This document shows positions 45,600-55,921 of a DNA stretch of 64,000 nucleotides, piece after piece (within the stretch, counting starts at the first letter, position 1; each line of letters opens with the position of its first letter). A program made the translations under genes and the position numbers. Under the pieces are notes generated by a model. The model ran no database searches and was not told where the DNA came from. It worked only from the letters and a program-made list of their open reading frames with translations. Source of the stretch: Gracilariopsis chorda. Its lineage: Eukaryota > Rhodophyta > Florideophyceae > Gracilariales > Gracilariaceae. Location of the stretch: contig NBIV01000301.1 in NCBI GenBank assembly GCA_003194525.1, positions 1 through 64,000 of the forward strand, written 5' to 3'.

Positions 45600-48500
45600 T
45601 CAAATCCAAGTTATGAAGTGGTACTGTAGACGATGTATACTGATTTGCAAACTCCGGAACACATTTATTAGTGACGTCGAGCTCCGAGTTTCGCCTAGCG
45701 TCAGGTTGTACCTCGTAGCTGACGGAAGAGTGAATCGTTTATAAGGAAACAGATTCAGCACTGCCGCATTTTTTTCATATCCCAACTGCTTTGTGGATGC
45801 AGTGAGCATTTTGCTGAGATCTACATCCTCCTTTCGTCGTGTTGCGAGCCACATTCGCAGGATTTAGTAAGCGTTTTGCATGTGAGCGGTAGATTTGAGA
45901 GGTAGTGGAGAGTTCTTGGATTTTGGGTTGCGTGCAATAGAACGTAACGGCGACGCAAATGATGGATAATCGGCTTGGCGTACTTGTTCGGTGAGGAACA
46001 GCACTTAAACCCAGTACAATTTCTACAGATCACTCTCTACGGCACCTCCTTGACAATTTTTGTGTACAATCGTATCACATTTTTACTCTGACCAGCCTCC
46101 ATGTATATCTGCGGCACGACTGGAAGCAACTGGGAGTAATCACCGGATATAATGATCGCCAATTTCCAAACGGAGGCGGTTTTTCCATTTAACTGCAGCG
46201 AAGATCTTTGAGCAACGCATTTATGAGTTTGAAGAGCTTTTGTGAGAGCTTGGACGCCTCATCCAAGAAGAGCAGTTGTAATTCACGTAGCCGTTCCGCA
46301 CATTGAGATTGGGGACCGTACGTTGACAAAGTGGCTATATTGTTGCTTGTGCTGTCCCTATCAGCTACATCCAGTCCAAGCAGGCTATCTAAAGCTCGGC
46401 CCCCTTCGTAAAACGAAGCTTCAATGCCTGTTGTAGCGTTCATTTCGTCGAGCATTCCTTCCGACTAAGCGATATCGCGAAGGAGGTTGAGCACGTATGT
46501 CTTTGCGGTTCCTGCAGATCCTTGCACAAAGAAAACCTTTTCAGGAGTGCTTGTTCGCTCCTGCAGCGCCTGTCGTTGTTGAAATGCAGCAATGGAGGTG
46601 TCAATGACTTTTCTATGGCGAGGTTTTATGGTAGCGTACCTTGACTGCAACGATGACGCATTTCGTACCACTCACGCGTCTCGAGCTTTTATAGCTCGAT
46701 TCGCCTCAGTCAATGCTCCATTATTCTGCTGTAGCGGTTAGGAGAAGAAGCTGTGACTGTGGAGCAGTCGTGCACTGTGCCGGTCTGAGATCTCCACCAC
46801 ATGTCGATACATTTCTTGCTTTCGTTGCTGCTCATCACGTGTATGTATGTCGCTACATAGCGCCTCTCGCTTACCGACAGCCATTATCTCTCGATCTGCG
46901 CATTTTTGGTATAATGTGACAACCAGACATCGTAGCTCGGAGAGCATGCTGTAGATCTGCATTGATTCTTGAAACGTAATATCAAACTCGGTTCCGTCCG
47001 CGAGCAGTACGCTTGCAATCGCCATTTCACGATAGTTTCCATACTGCTGTCTGTTGAAATTCCTTGCTTCTTCATAAGAGCTCAAGCCGTGATTCATGAG
47101 CACCAAGCAAAGAGCAAACAGCTCAATGTCAGACGGTGAAATAACTCTGATCCTTGCGACGCAGTGCTCGTCTTCCGTGCGCTATACCACGTACATGGGC
47201 GGATCGCAGTCGTCTGCATGCACCTGAGTGCTGTTGCCGTCGTGTTGATTAAACACACGTGCAGAAAGCGTGCGATACAAATGTACCTTTTCAGAATAAG
47301 AAAGGTAGTCGAGGTTTGCATAGCTTCGGGCCTGGCAAATTATCTCTCCAGAGTAGACGGCTGCCATGCAGAAAGGAGCTGGTTTGGATCTCTCAGCAGA
47401 AATTTCTGCTCTCCTTCCAAGTAAATGGCCAGTCGCTGTACTTCAGGTACAATTATAACATGGCGAGACTAACAAGTTCTCCAAGCTGCGTTGACAGCGC
47501 CCACCACACGCGCTTGCATGTATGCACGAATGTCTTTCTGCACCTGCGGCTCTTGTTACTGCTTGTTCTACGTGCCTGTCTCAGTAGCACCACTCACTTT
47601 GAGCCCCACCTCGTGAGCTTTGGGCTGCTTAAAGGCGTACTTCATCAGATAGGCCACTGCGCCCCCTCTTTGCGCGCGTTCTATGTTGATATGGGAGCGG
47701 TACTTCTTGGTCAGAGTTGGGTTGTACGACACAATCTCGATGTCTTCTTGCCTTCTTCTGCGATAGGTCACGGGATTCAAGCCTTCTTCAATGTATGTCT
47801 CCGGCACAATCATGTTGCTGACGTATCCAAACTTGCACCGGCCAGCGCGATTCCAGCAATAGGAGGAGTGGCAGTGCCTGTGCATGGAACGAATGAGGTC
47901 ACGCAACGCGTTATGTTCACCGGGAAGGGGTAATTATGCACGAATCAGCTCGTCGAACACGTGATCGTCTTCAATCACACCGCCTTCAAGCCACACGACC
48001 ATGTGGTGATGAGGCACATTGTGTTCTTGAAACTCAAGCTTTGATGCAAGCCCAAGGCACTTCATTCCAAACATGTGCTTCGATTTCTTCTCCAAATCCT
48101 TCATGAATTCATTTTCGTACTGTTTGTACACCTTTGCAATCAGATCCGGTCGGTCAAATGGCCGAGGGCGCTTACTCTGTGCAGTAAATGCGCCACGATT
48201 GGTGGTGTCCATCCCAAGGGGCTGGATGTACTCTCGCCAGATGTTCATGGTGATTATAATGAACAGAGAAGGCGGTCCTCTCCACGCCACGATCGCCTGT
48301 TTATCCATGCGGTTGTTCTTCTTGTAAGCTGCTGAGTTGACCGAGTCATCGGGCAGAAAGATCCGTCCCATTTGTGCTAGTCGGGATGGTGACATGTGAC
48401 CTGTTTGCTGTTGTGCTTGCTGGATCTCTTGCTCTTTTACAATGCGTTCCTGGCATTCTCTCTCCAGAAAACGCAGTTTTAGTGCAACGCCCCGAAGCGG

Positions 48501-50149
48501 GAGCGCACCGAAAGACGTTCGGGATCTTTCCTCGTTAGAGGTGAGCCCAGTTGGGTAGAGCTCTCCCAGGAGTGGCACGACTATGTCGGGTTGTAAGGCC
48601 AAGGTCACACGTCGCGACTTGCGCAGGGAGGTTGAGGCAAGAATCGGGTATCCGCAGGAGCGGTGTATGGGGGTGGTCGTCCTCTAGAGAGGTGACGCTT
48701 CCAGGTTAGTGGCACGCGCGAACACGAGCCGTGGGTAGCGGGAAAGCCAACCTGTAAAGGGAAAGATAAGGGGGAGCTGAGTCACGAGTGTCGTGACGAA
48801 GACTAACGGCAGTGCCAGTAAATAAACCTTATACATGGCGAACACCAAGAAAGCTGGAATAACAATCCGAATACTCGGGTCCTTTAGATAGGCAAGGGAG
48901 TTAGACTTCCCTTATGTGACGGTGCTTCCCTCCAAAGTGGAGTAGAGAACACGCGAAGGTGGTGAGGTCTAGAGCCAATTCCCCAGGTTGGGGTCCCTTG
49001 TTGGGGAAGGTTTACTGGTGCGACGGCCCGCCGGCGCATTATGTACTAACCATCCCAGGCATGGGTGTAAAATAATAAATAGAATTAACTAATTTAATCC
49101 ACTTTGGTGGTTCATGCCCACTACTGTGGCCAACCGCCAATTGACTATTCCATGTCCCACGTGTCAAATCCACTATTAGTGGTCGTAGTTCATGCAATGA
49201 CTACATTACCGAAACATTCGGGAAATTAATCAAGTACCAAGAATCCCTCTCTGAGGGCACTGCACTTCAGCAGTCGCATGTCCTCAATGTTTGTGTGGGT
49301 GCGAAGCATCCACATCTGCATCAACAGTCCACTGTTCCGAAAGATGTTGTCTGACTACAGTCGTCTCTTCGCGTTTTCAGCCCAGGTGAGCTTTCGAAGC
49401 TCCCACTCGTTGACGCTGAGACATGAGCTCTGCTGTGTAGAGTTCCGTGCGTCCACAAACAAGCCGATCTCAAACAGTTCCTGCTGATCGCCGTACGGGT
49501 AGAGAAGAGGGAATGTGCCCTTCTCTGCAAGTTTGGATGACGGTCTTAGAAGTCGGTACCGAACTTGCGCATTGTTTGTGGCAGTCGCAGTCGCCCCTGA
49601 TCCAGCAGCAGCAGTACTCGTCACTGCAGCGTGCTCTTTGGTTACGGTTCCTTCTACCAAGCCCGGTACTTGAGCCTCCACTCGTTACTAACCAGTCGGA
49701 TCAACCACGAGCGTTTTCATCATGGTTGGAGCCACACCAGGAAGATCTTCAGGGAGAGGTTCAGCACCTGCATGAGGAGCACAGACTGTAGCACTTCGGG
49801 TTCCTTCATATCCACGTACGACTAATCTTTGTTCCGCTGCTTGCACGCTGATATCCACGGTGGTCTCTGCATTTTGGTTTTGTTGTGGCTGTTGCGTGTT
49901 ATGCATATACCGGTAACGTTCGCGCACCACGTCTGGCTTCGGATGGATCACATCGTACAACTTGGGTACGATGTCTCTTAAGTTGATGTCCTGAATGAAC
50001 GCACGCAGATTGGCACGCGCATAGTGAGATAGATCCAATAAAGGCTGACCGGTACCCCACAAAAAGCTGTAGTGCGTGCTGTTCTGGTTCTGCGTGGGCA
50101 GAGCTAGAGCTGCGTTGCCTTCAATATGAGAAAGGAGGGACCGGACCAC
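45600..50149 (-). pseudogene. Helitron Rep-helicase, copy 1, fragmented
   Basis: Pieces in order on -: NAALALPTQNQNSTHYSFLWG (50149-49688); GTFPLLYPYGD (49681-49355); solo LTR; GPPSLFIIITMNIWRE and the HUH-like VPHHHMVVWLEGG (48460-47934); CKFGYVSNMIVPETYIEEG (47906-47568); helicase pieces with GSAGTAKTYVLNLLRD, whose Walker A reads GSAGTAKT instead of GSAGTGKT (46671-46465), and LLFLDEASKLSQKLFELI-like text (46455-46189); a C-terminal shred (45854-45600). Many frameshifts and the altered P-loop show it is dead. Confidence 0.75.
48478..49269 (-). repeat. Solo LTR of a diverged subfamily of the hairpin-rich chromovirus
   Basis: Read on -, it starts TGAAGTGC and aligns along its length with the LTRs at 1-810 and 10832-11654, but is clearly diverged. 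GCAGT flanks both sides (48473-48477 and 49270-49274), a 5-bp target duplication. Helitron copy 2 has the matching empty site near 57428. Only the LTR remains, as after recombination between two LTRs. Confidence 0.93.
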
Positions 50150-50378
50150 CTCCCGTTACATAAAACATTTCCATGAACGCTTGTGTCGTCGCCAAGAGCG
50201 TATTCAAGTTGAAGAAATGGCTGTCAAATGTCAAAGGCTATAAATACTGCAAACGAACTCGCTGTTTGCCTTCTGCGGAAGGTGAAACCCCATCCTGACA
50301 TTCTTTTCATTCCACAGCACAATAAAGTGTTCATTTTGCCAAGTAATACACAACTGCAATACTTGTAGCTATGAATTT

Positions 50379-51354
50379 TCAATGTCCAGTCCGGGTACGG
50401 GCAGGAGAAGAGCTTTTGTGAGTGTTCACCGCATCTTCATCATCGCCTTTGACCTGCAGTAGGAAGTGTCTCAAACTCTGGCACGCTTGCGCGGATGGTC
50501 GATCATTCCTCGCCTCAGCTGCGACGGGATCCCACGCATAGTAAACGCGATAGAGTCCTAGATCAGTACGCCCAAAGTGCATGACCGTCGTATCAAGCTT
50601 TTGCGTGGCTGCTGCTGCGGCTAATGAGAGGGAGCCGGTGTTATCTCATCATCTCCCATCTCCATCGTAATGGGCACCCGTTTTTCTTCCTGTTCAGCTT
50701 GTCGGAGCGCAGGCTGCGACGGCGGGTGTGAGGGAGTCGGGCTAATCTCATCCCCTCCCACTAGCATCGGGACGGGAATCTGTTCTTCCTCTTGTTCAGC
50801 TTGTGGCAGAGCAGACTGCTGTGGCGGCGGTGGCTGTGAAGGAGCAGAGGTGATCTCACCCTCTTCCACTTCCATCGCAACGGGCATCTGTTCTGCAGGC
50901 ATCGGTGGGAGAGGGGGAAACATCGGAGGTGGAGGAATGTGATTTGGAAAGCTTCTCACAAACTCCAGAAATCCAGGTACTGGGCACAAAGTTGGTAAAC
51001 CTTTGACAACGGATCCATTGGCTCCAGCGGCGTTTGTTCTATCTGCAGCTGCAATCGGAGTAGGTATAGGGGTAATTTCGCCTTTTTCTACCACTGGAGC
51101 AATAGGTCATGGAACGTGCGCTCCATTCTCATTTACTACGTCCTCATTTGGAGCTGGAGAAGCTGGCACTAGTCGGAGTTTCCCAGCTCCTGCCCGTGCT
51201 CCACCCCTGCCGATGCGACGACTACCAGCTTGTTGCCTTGCACCGCCTGCGTTTCACCCTAGCGCCTCTAGAATTGTCTCTGGTACCTCCAGAGTTAGAT
51301 CGGACCCCACCAGATTTCCGACGTCGCCCTCCTCCCTTCATTTTAATTTACTAA
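50379..51354 (-). pseudogene. Low-complexity N-terminal region of Helitron protein, copy 1
   Basis: From 51354: a basic Gly/Ser/Arg segment with decayed SGG repeats, then Pro/Glu repeats (PVAMEVEEGEITSAPSQPPPPQ and relatives) to about 50621, then a LYRVYYAWD block shared with copy 2. A zinc-knuckle remnant and CPYPDW follow in a shifted frame, reading straight into the next zinc finger without the stop found in copy 2. This suggests the ancestral protein was one polypeptide. Confidence 0.6.
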
Positions 51355-51845
51355 AAAGGAAAGAGATGATTCTATTTTTTTAACCACTAAAACATTTGCC
51401 AGAGTTCCAGAATAATTTCCAATATAACACAAAGCTGAAACTTAAAAACTGGTCGCAGTTTGTTGCGTTGCACCCACCAGGCCTACTTGCATGAAAAATT
51501 AAAAAAATGGCTGCAAGACTTATATTTACCTGATGCAGTCGTGCGCAGTACAGCGACTCCGGACCCAATCGTGTTGGATTATGACGGGCGGAGTGTGCTC
51601 AGCAGGTTTTCAAGCCGTTTGATGTTTGACCCGCGTCCGGTTGAAAGGGTTGGCCTGCCTTTACTCACACACAGAAGTGTGCTTTCTGGCGCCAAGAGGC
51701 ACGGCATGGCGGCTGCCCCGGACGCTGCACAGCAAGCTGTTATTAGGTGCGGGAAACCCTCAGACGTTCTGGATCGCCGTCAACTGATTAGTTCACCACA
51801 GAGGAGCATCTGAACATTCCCAGATCCATGGTGCTCAGTGGGTTA

Positions 51846-52022
51846 CTCTTATGGGTAGCTGCACACGAGCTCGGCCTTGCCTAAGTCTCAGGCCAGAAAC
51901 AGTACCTGAAGTAGCAAAAGGTTACAACACTGCGTTATTTGCCAAGCCTGAAATGGGAGGTGCACATACTGTCTAGATTGAGCAAGGGATATGCTTTTGG
52001 CACTGCGCCATTGCAGTATATA
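51846..52022. repeat. Upstream module of Helitron-like element, copy 1
   Basis: Matches 60311-60482 and 61643-61815: CACACGAGCTCGGCCTTGCC, AGTAGCAAAAGGTTACAACA, CCTGAAATGGGAGG, ending CACTGCGCCATTGCAGTATATA, which has a TATA-like end. Three copies in one window suggest tandem or independent duplication of an element end. Confidence 0.7.
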
Positions 52023-52242
52023 CGTCTGTGGCAGGCATGTTTGCAATGCAATTTCAGCATACACTGCAGTGATGCACCGCAACCTGCCACATGTCGCCAT
52101 GAACAGCCGGGTTTTGCTGCTGAGTGGCTGGCACCACAATGTGATTGTTTTGAGAGCCGTTCAGTAGCCATTGCACAGTCAACATGCGGCAAAAGCTAGT
52201 ACACTGAACGCTTTGCTGCTGCTGCTGACTTTGACTCTCTTT

Positions 52243-52329
52243 GTTGGTAGGGAGGCCTTGCGTCAAATGGGCGTTTTGCATGCGCAAACGGGTGCGTGCA
52301 AAACAATTTTGTGATGCAACGCCTCACAT
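52243..52329. repeat. Hairpin module GGAGGC...GCAACGCCTC, diverged copy
   Basis: Aligns with the perfect inverted repeat at 60744-60819, with several substitutions, preceded by the same CTTTGCTGCTGCTG run. Confidence 0.55.
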
Positions 52330-52330
52330 C

Positions 52331-53050
52331 AGTCTACAACACGCCCCTTTTACGCATGTAATGCTTAAGAGTGGAGTGTTCAAATAGGGTAAACAGAGAT
52401 TTTTACGTTATCTATAAAAAAATGTCTTTAAAAGCTCAAAATGTAAGCGCAGAACTACTTTTCGGCTTCGCAGTAAAAGAATATTTTCTACAGAAAAGTA
52501 TGTCAAGTACCTAGATTAATAAAATTTGCTAGGAGTGTTTAGAAAGCGTTAAAAAATTATTGTCATTGTTAGTTTACCAGTATCATATGTTTTTTGCTTT
52601 AAAAGCTGTCATGAAGGCTTCTATTTTTATCAAATTTAAACCTACCTAACTTTGGTTTTCTAATCCGCGTTAAAAGTGTCTGCGCTTGATAAAACTTTCA
52701 AATAACAGAGCGTGTAGCAGTCACATTACATATATTACAAAGCATCTACGATTGTCTGAGGAACCTAAAATTCTTTGTAGATTACAGATTGTAGAATGGA
52801 AATGTGTTGAAAGCAAGCACCATGAGTTAGTAATTGGATTAAAGTTTTTGGCATTTTTCTGGCCCCATTTGAGGTCAGCCAGCCGATTGGATAGACACTA
52901 GTCCTTGACATTTACCCGAAAACCTGCAAGATCTCGAATCTAAGAGCATCTCTATCAAAGACCCAAATACCTAAATATTTGGTTCCGATCCCAGAACGCA
53001 TTTCTACCAAGTCCTTAAAACGTAACAAGGGTAAGAAGGGCCTTAGGCCG
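52331..53050. other. AT-rich gene-poor stretch
   Basis: No domain recognised in the short frames here. Confidence 0.4.
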
Positions 53051-53245
53051 TACCACTCTTTCCTGCATTTGTGACTTCTGCATCTTTCCTGCAGAAAAGA
53101 GTGGTAGCGCCGCCCTACCAAACTTTCCTGAAGTTGTGATGTCTGCATTTTGCCTGCAGGAAAGAGTGGTAGGGCCTCCATACCATTTTTTCTTGCAGTT
53201 GTGACGTCTGCATATTGCATGCAGGAAAGAGTGATAGGGCCGGAG
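53051..53245. repeat. Three 65-bp tandem units, each palindromic
   Basis: Units start at 53051, 53116 and 53181, each beginning TACCA. In unit 1, ACCACTCTTTCCTGCA and CTGCAGAAAAGAGTGGT are inverted, so each unit can fold on itself. 65 is not a multiple of three, so the array is not a coding repeat. Confidence 0.85.
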
Positions 53246-53466
53246 CTTCAGCGGTGACAAACCTGAGAATGAAACGTTTTGGTTGTACAAAACGTTTGAT
53301 TATCATTGGTGCAAAGAGTTGGCGTACCAAAACGCTCAAAACATGAACGTGAAGCACGATTTTGGTTGCTGGCGCAGTTTGCACCAAAAAAACGAAATCG
53401 TGCATTTTACTAATTTTTTAAGGGGTGCGAAGGTCGTTGTCGCACAAATCCTTTGTTAGGTTAGAC

Positions 53467-53640
53467 AAGTGGAAACGGCCTTCGGCCGTGGGCGGCGCTG
53501 CGCGCCACGTCGTTTTTGTAGCTTTGTGTATTTAGTAGCGTTCGGAGGCTCTCCGAGCACTTTGCTCGCTTGCGCTCGCAATAGCACTCGTAGAACCACG
53601 GGGCGCGGCGGCGCCTAGAGTAAGTAAAGCCGTAGGGGTT
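53467..53640. repeat. Direct repeat flanking Helitron copy 2 (left)
   Basis: Matches 61467-61642: GTGGAAACGGCCTTCGGCCG, TTTAGTAGCGTT, GGAGGCTCTCCGAGCACTTT, TAGAACCACGGGGCGC. It contains the GC hairpin CGGCC-TT-CGGCCG. Confidence 0.75.
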
Positions 53641-53799
53641 TGTGTTTAGGTGCCTAAATTGACTGCAGTGCCATCCAATGATGAGAAAACGCGACACGTT
53701 GCTTTCTGTAACTGGGTGGCACTGCAGTCATTATGGGAGTGCCAGCCACTAGGCAGAAAGCTTTGCTGCTGCTGCTGCTGCTGAAGTTTTTAAATGGTA

Positions 53800-53876
53800 G
53801 GGAAGCGTTGCGCCAAATGGCAGTTTTGCATGCCCGTAGAGGGGCATACAGGGCGGTTTATTGGCGCACCGCCTCC
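53800..53876. repeat. Hairpin module, left-side copy
   Basis: GGGAAGCGTTGCGCCAAA and TTGGCGCACCGCCTCC are inverted with two changes from the perfect copy at 60744-60819. A GCTGCTGCTG run precedes it. Confidence 0.7.
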
Positions 53877-54076
53877 ATTCAATCAAGAACACCCCCTCAT
53901 ACATGAACAAATACTTATAGTGGAGAGAAAAGAGGAAGCGGCCTTCGGCCGCGGGCGGCGCTTTGCGCCGCGGTTGAGGATTTATAAACAGCGGTGAGAA
54001 GAAAAAATGGGTGAAGAAAGCAAAAGCAGAAAGGCAAGTAGTTTAATTCAGTGAATCAAGAACGCAAGAAATATGA

Positions 54077-55915
54077 TTACGGTTGTGGAGGGATGCAGAA
54101 CTGAATGGCTTCAGGCAGCACTGGGTTGGAGATGGCCACAGGCATGGGATGAATTGTGTGCGCATTCGCGGATGTAAGCTGCGGGTCATGCAGGAGCAGC
54201 ACATGGTCGTTCCATCGAACGCGCGACAATGCGACATAAAATTGACCGGCGCAAAAGAAGTTGGATCGCACATCCACAACCAAGCCATCCAATTTCTTTC
54301 CCTGTACTTTGTGAAAGGTAGCTGCAAACGCAAGACGAATGGGGAACTGCCTTCGAATCATGCGAATGTCTGCGAAAGAAAACTCGAAGTCGATACGATG
54401 CAGGAGCTGTCGTTCCAGCACCTGTCCGTTCTCGTCGAATCGAGCCACCTGCATCGTAAACTGATCGACACGCACGACTACGAACAGCTTTCCGTTGACC
54501 ACAGCGGGATGCAGCACGTTCCGAAGGACCATACGTGGCACTCCGATCTTCAAGTCCAAGTTATGAGGCGGTACTCCAGTAGGCGCATACTGATATGCAA
54601 ACTCGGGGAAGATAGAACTGGCAAAGTCAGACTCTGGATTCTGTCCACGATCAGGTTGTACCGTCGTAGCTGACGGAAGAGTGAAGCGCTCACCAGGAAA
54701 CAGATCTAGCGCTGCCACATTATGTTCGTCGACCAACTGATTTGTGGACGCAATGAGCATTTTGCTGAGATCCACATCCTCCTTGCTTCGTGTTGTGAGC
54801 CACTTCCACAGGAATTGGTAGGCAGTTTGCATGCCACCGGTAGATCTGAGTGGTAGTGGAGCGTTGTTGGATATTGTGTTTCGTTCAAGGGAACGTAACA
54901 GTGACGCAAATGCCGGATCATCGGCTTGGCGTACTTGTTCCGTGCGGTACAGCACTTGAACCGAGCACAATGTCCGCAGATCACTCTTTCACGGCAATCC
55001 GTTGAGAATTTTTGTGTAAACTAGTCTCACATTTCCACTTGGCTCGGCCTCCATGTACACCTGCGGCACCACTGGAAGGAGCTGGGAGTAGTCGCCGGAT
55101 AGAACGATGGTCAAGCTCCCATACGGAGGTGGGTTTTCCATTCCACTGCAGCGAAGATCTTTGAGCAACGCATCCATGAGTTCGAAAAGCTTTCGTGAGA
55201 GCATGGACGCCTCATCCAAGACGAGCAGTTGTATTTCGCGTAGCTGTTCTGCACGTTTAGATCGGGGACTGTACTTTGACAAAGTGGCTGTAGTGCTGCT
55301 TGTGCTGTCCCTATCAGCTACACCGAGTCCAAGGAGGCTATGTAAAGTGCGGCCACCTTCGTTCAACGAAACTGCAATGCCTGTTGTAGCAGTCATTTCG
55401 GCGAGCATTCCTTCCGACTCTGCGATATCACGAAGGAGGTTAAGCCCGTATGTCTTTCCAGTTCCTGCGGATCCTTGCACAAAGCACACGTTTCCAGGAG
55501 TGCTTGTTCGCTCCTGCAGCGCCTGTAGTTGTTGCAATGCGGCAATGACGGTGTCAATGACTTGTCTTTGGCGAGGTTTTAAGGTGGCGTACCTTGACTG
55601 CAAATTTGACAAATTTCGCACCACTCGTGCGTCTCGAGTTGTTGTAGCTCGATTCGCCTCAGTCAATGCTGTATGATCCTGCTGTAGGTGTTGGGAGGAG
55701 AAGCTGTGACCGCGAAGCAGTCGTCCTCCGTGCCGGTCTGAGATCTCCACCACACTTCGATAAATTTCTTGCTTTCGTTGCTGCTCATCTCCTGTATGTA
55801 TGTCGCTACATAATGCCTCCCAGTTTTCGACAGCCATTTTTTCTGGGTCTGTGCCTTGTTGGTATAGTGTGACAACCAGACGTCGTAGCTTGGAGGGCGT
55901 GCTGTATATCTGCAC
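54077..55915 (-). pseudogene. PIF1-like helicase domain of Helitron, copy 2
   Basis: The first frame (55915-54989) has Walker A GSAGTGKT, Walker B LLVLDEAS and the GDYSQLLPV helicase motif. The sense then moves to another frame (54970-54077) with FHKVQGKKLDGLVVDVRSN and FYVALSRVR, the PIF1-family motifs near the C-terminus. This domain unwinds DNA during rolling-circle transposition. All visible motifs are conserved, unlike in copy 1, so the damage is limited to the frame change near 54980. Confidence 0.85.
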
Positions 55916-55921
55916 TGCTTC

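Larger units (their letters stand above)
45286..52330 (-). mobile_element. Helitron-like rolling-circle element, copy 1 (decayed, split by a solo LTR)
   Basis: Homologous along its length to the element at 53800-61880. In transcription order on -: upstream repeat region, low-complexity N-terminal ORF, zinc-finger/HUH Rep, PIF1-like helicase. Homology ends near 45286 inside the helicase C-terminus, so the 3' end is deleted. The ends (TC...CTRR with terminal hairpin) were not located. Confidence 0.78.
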
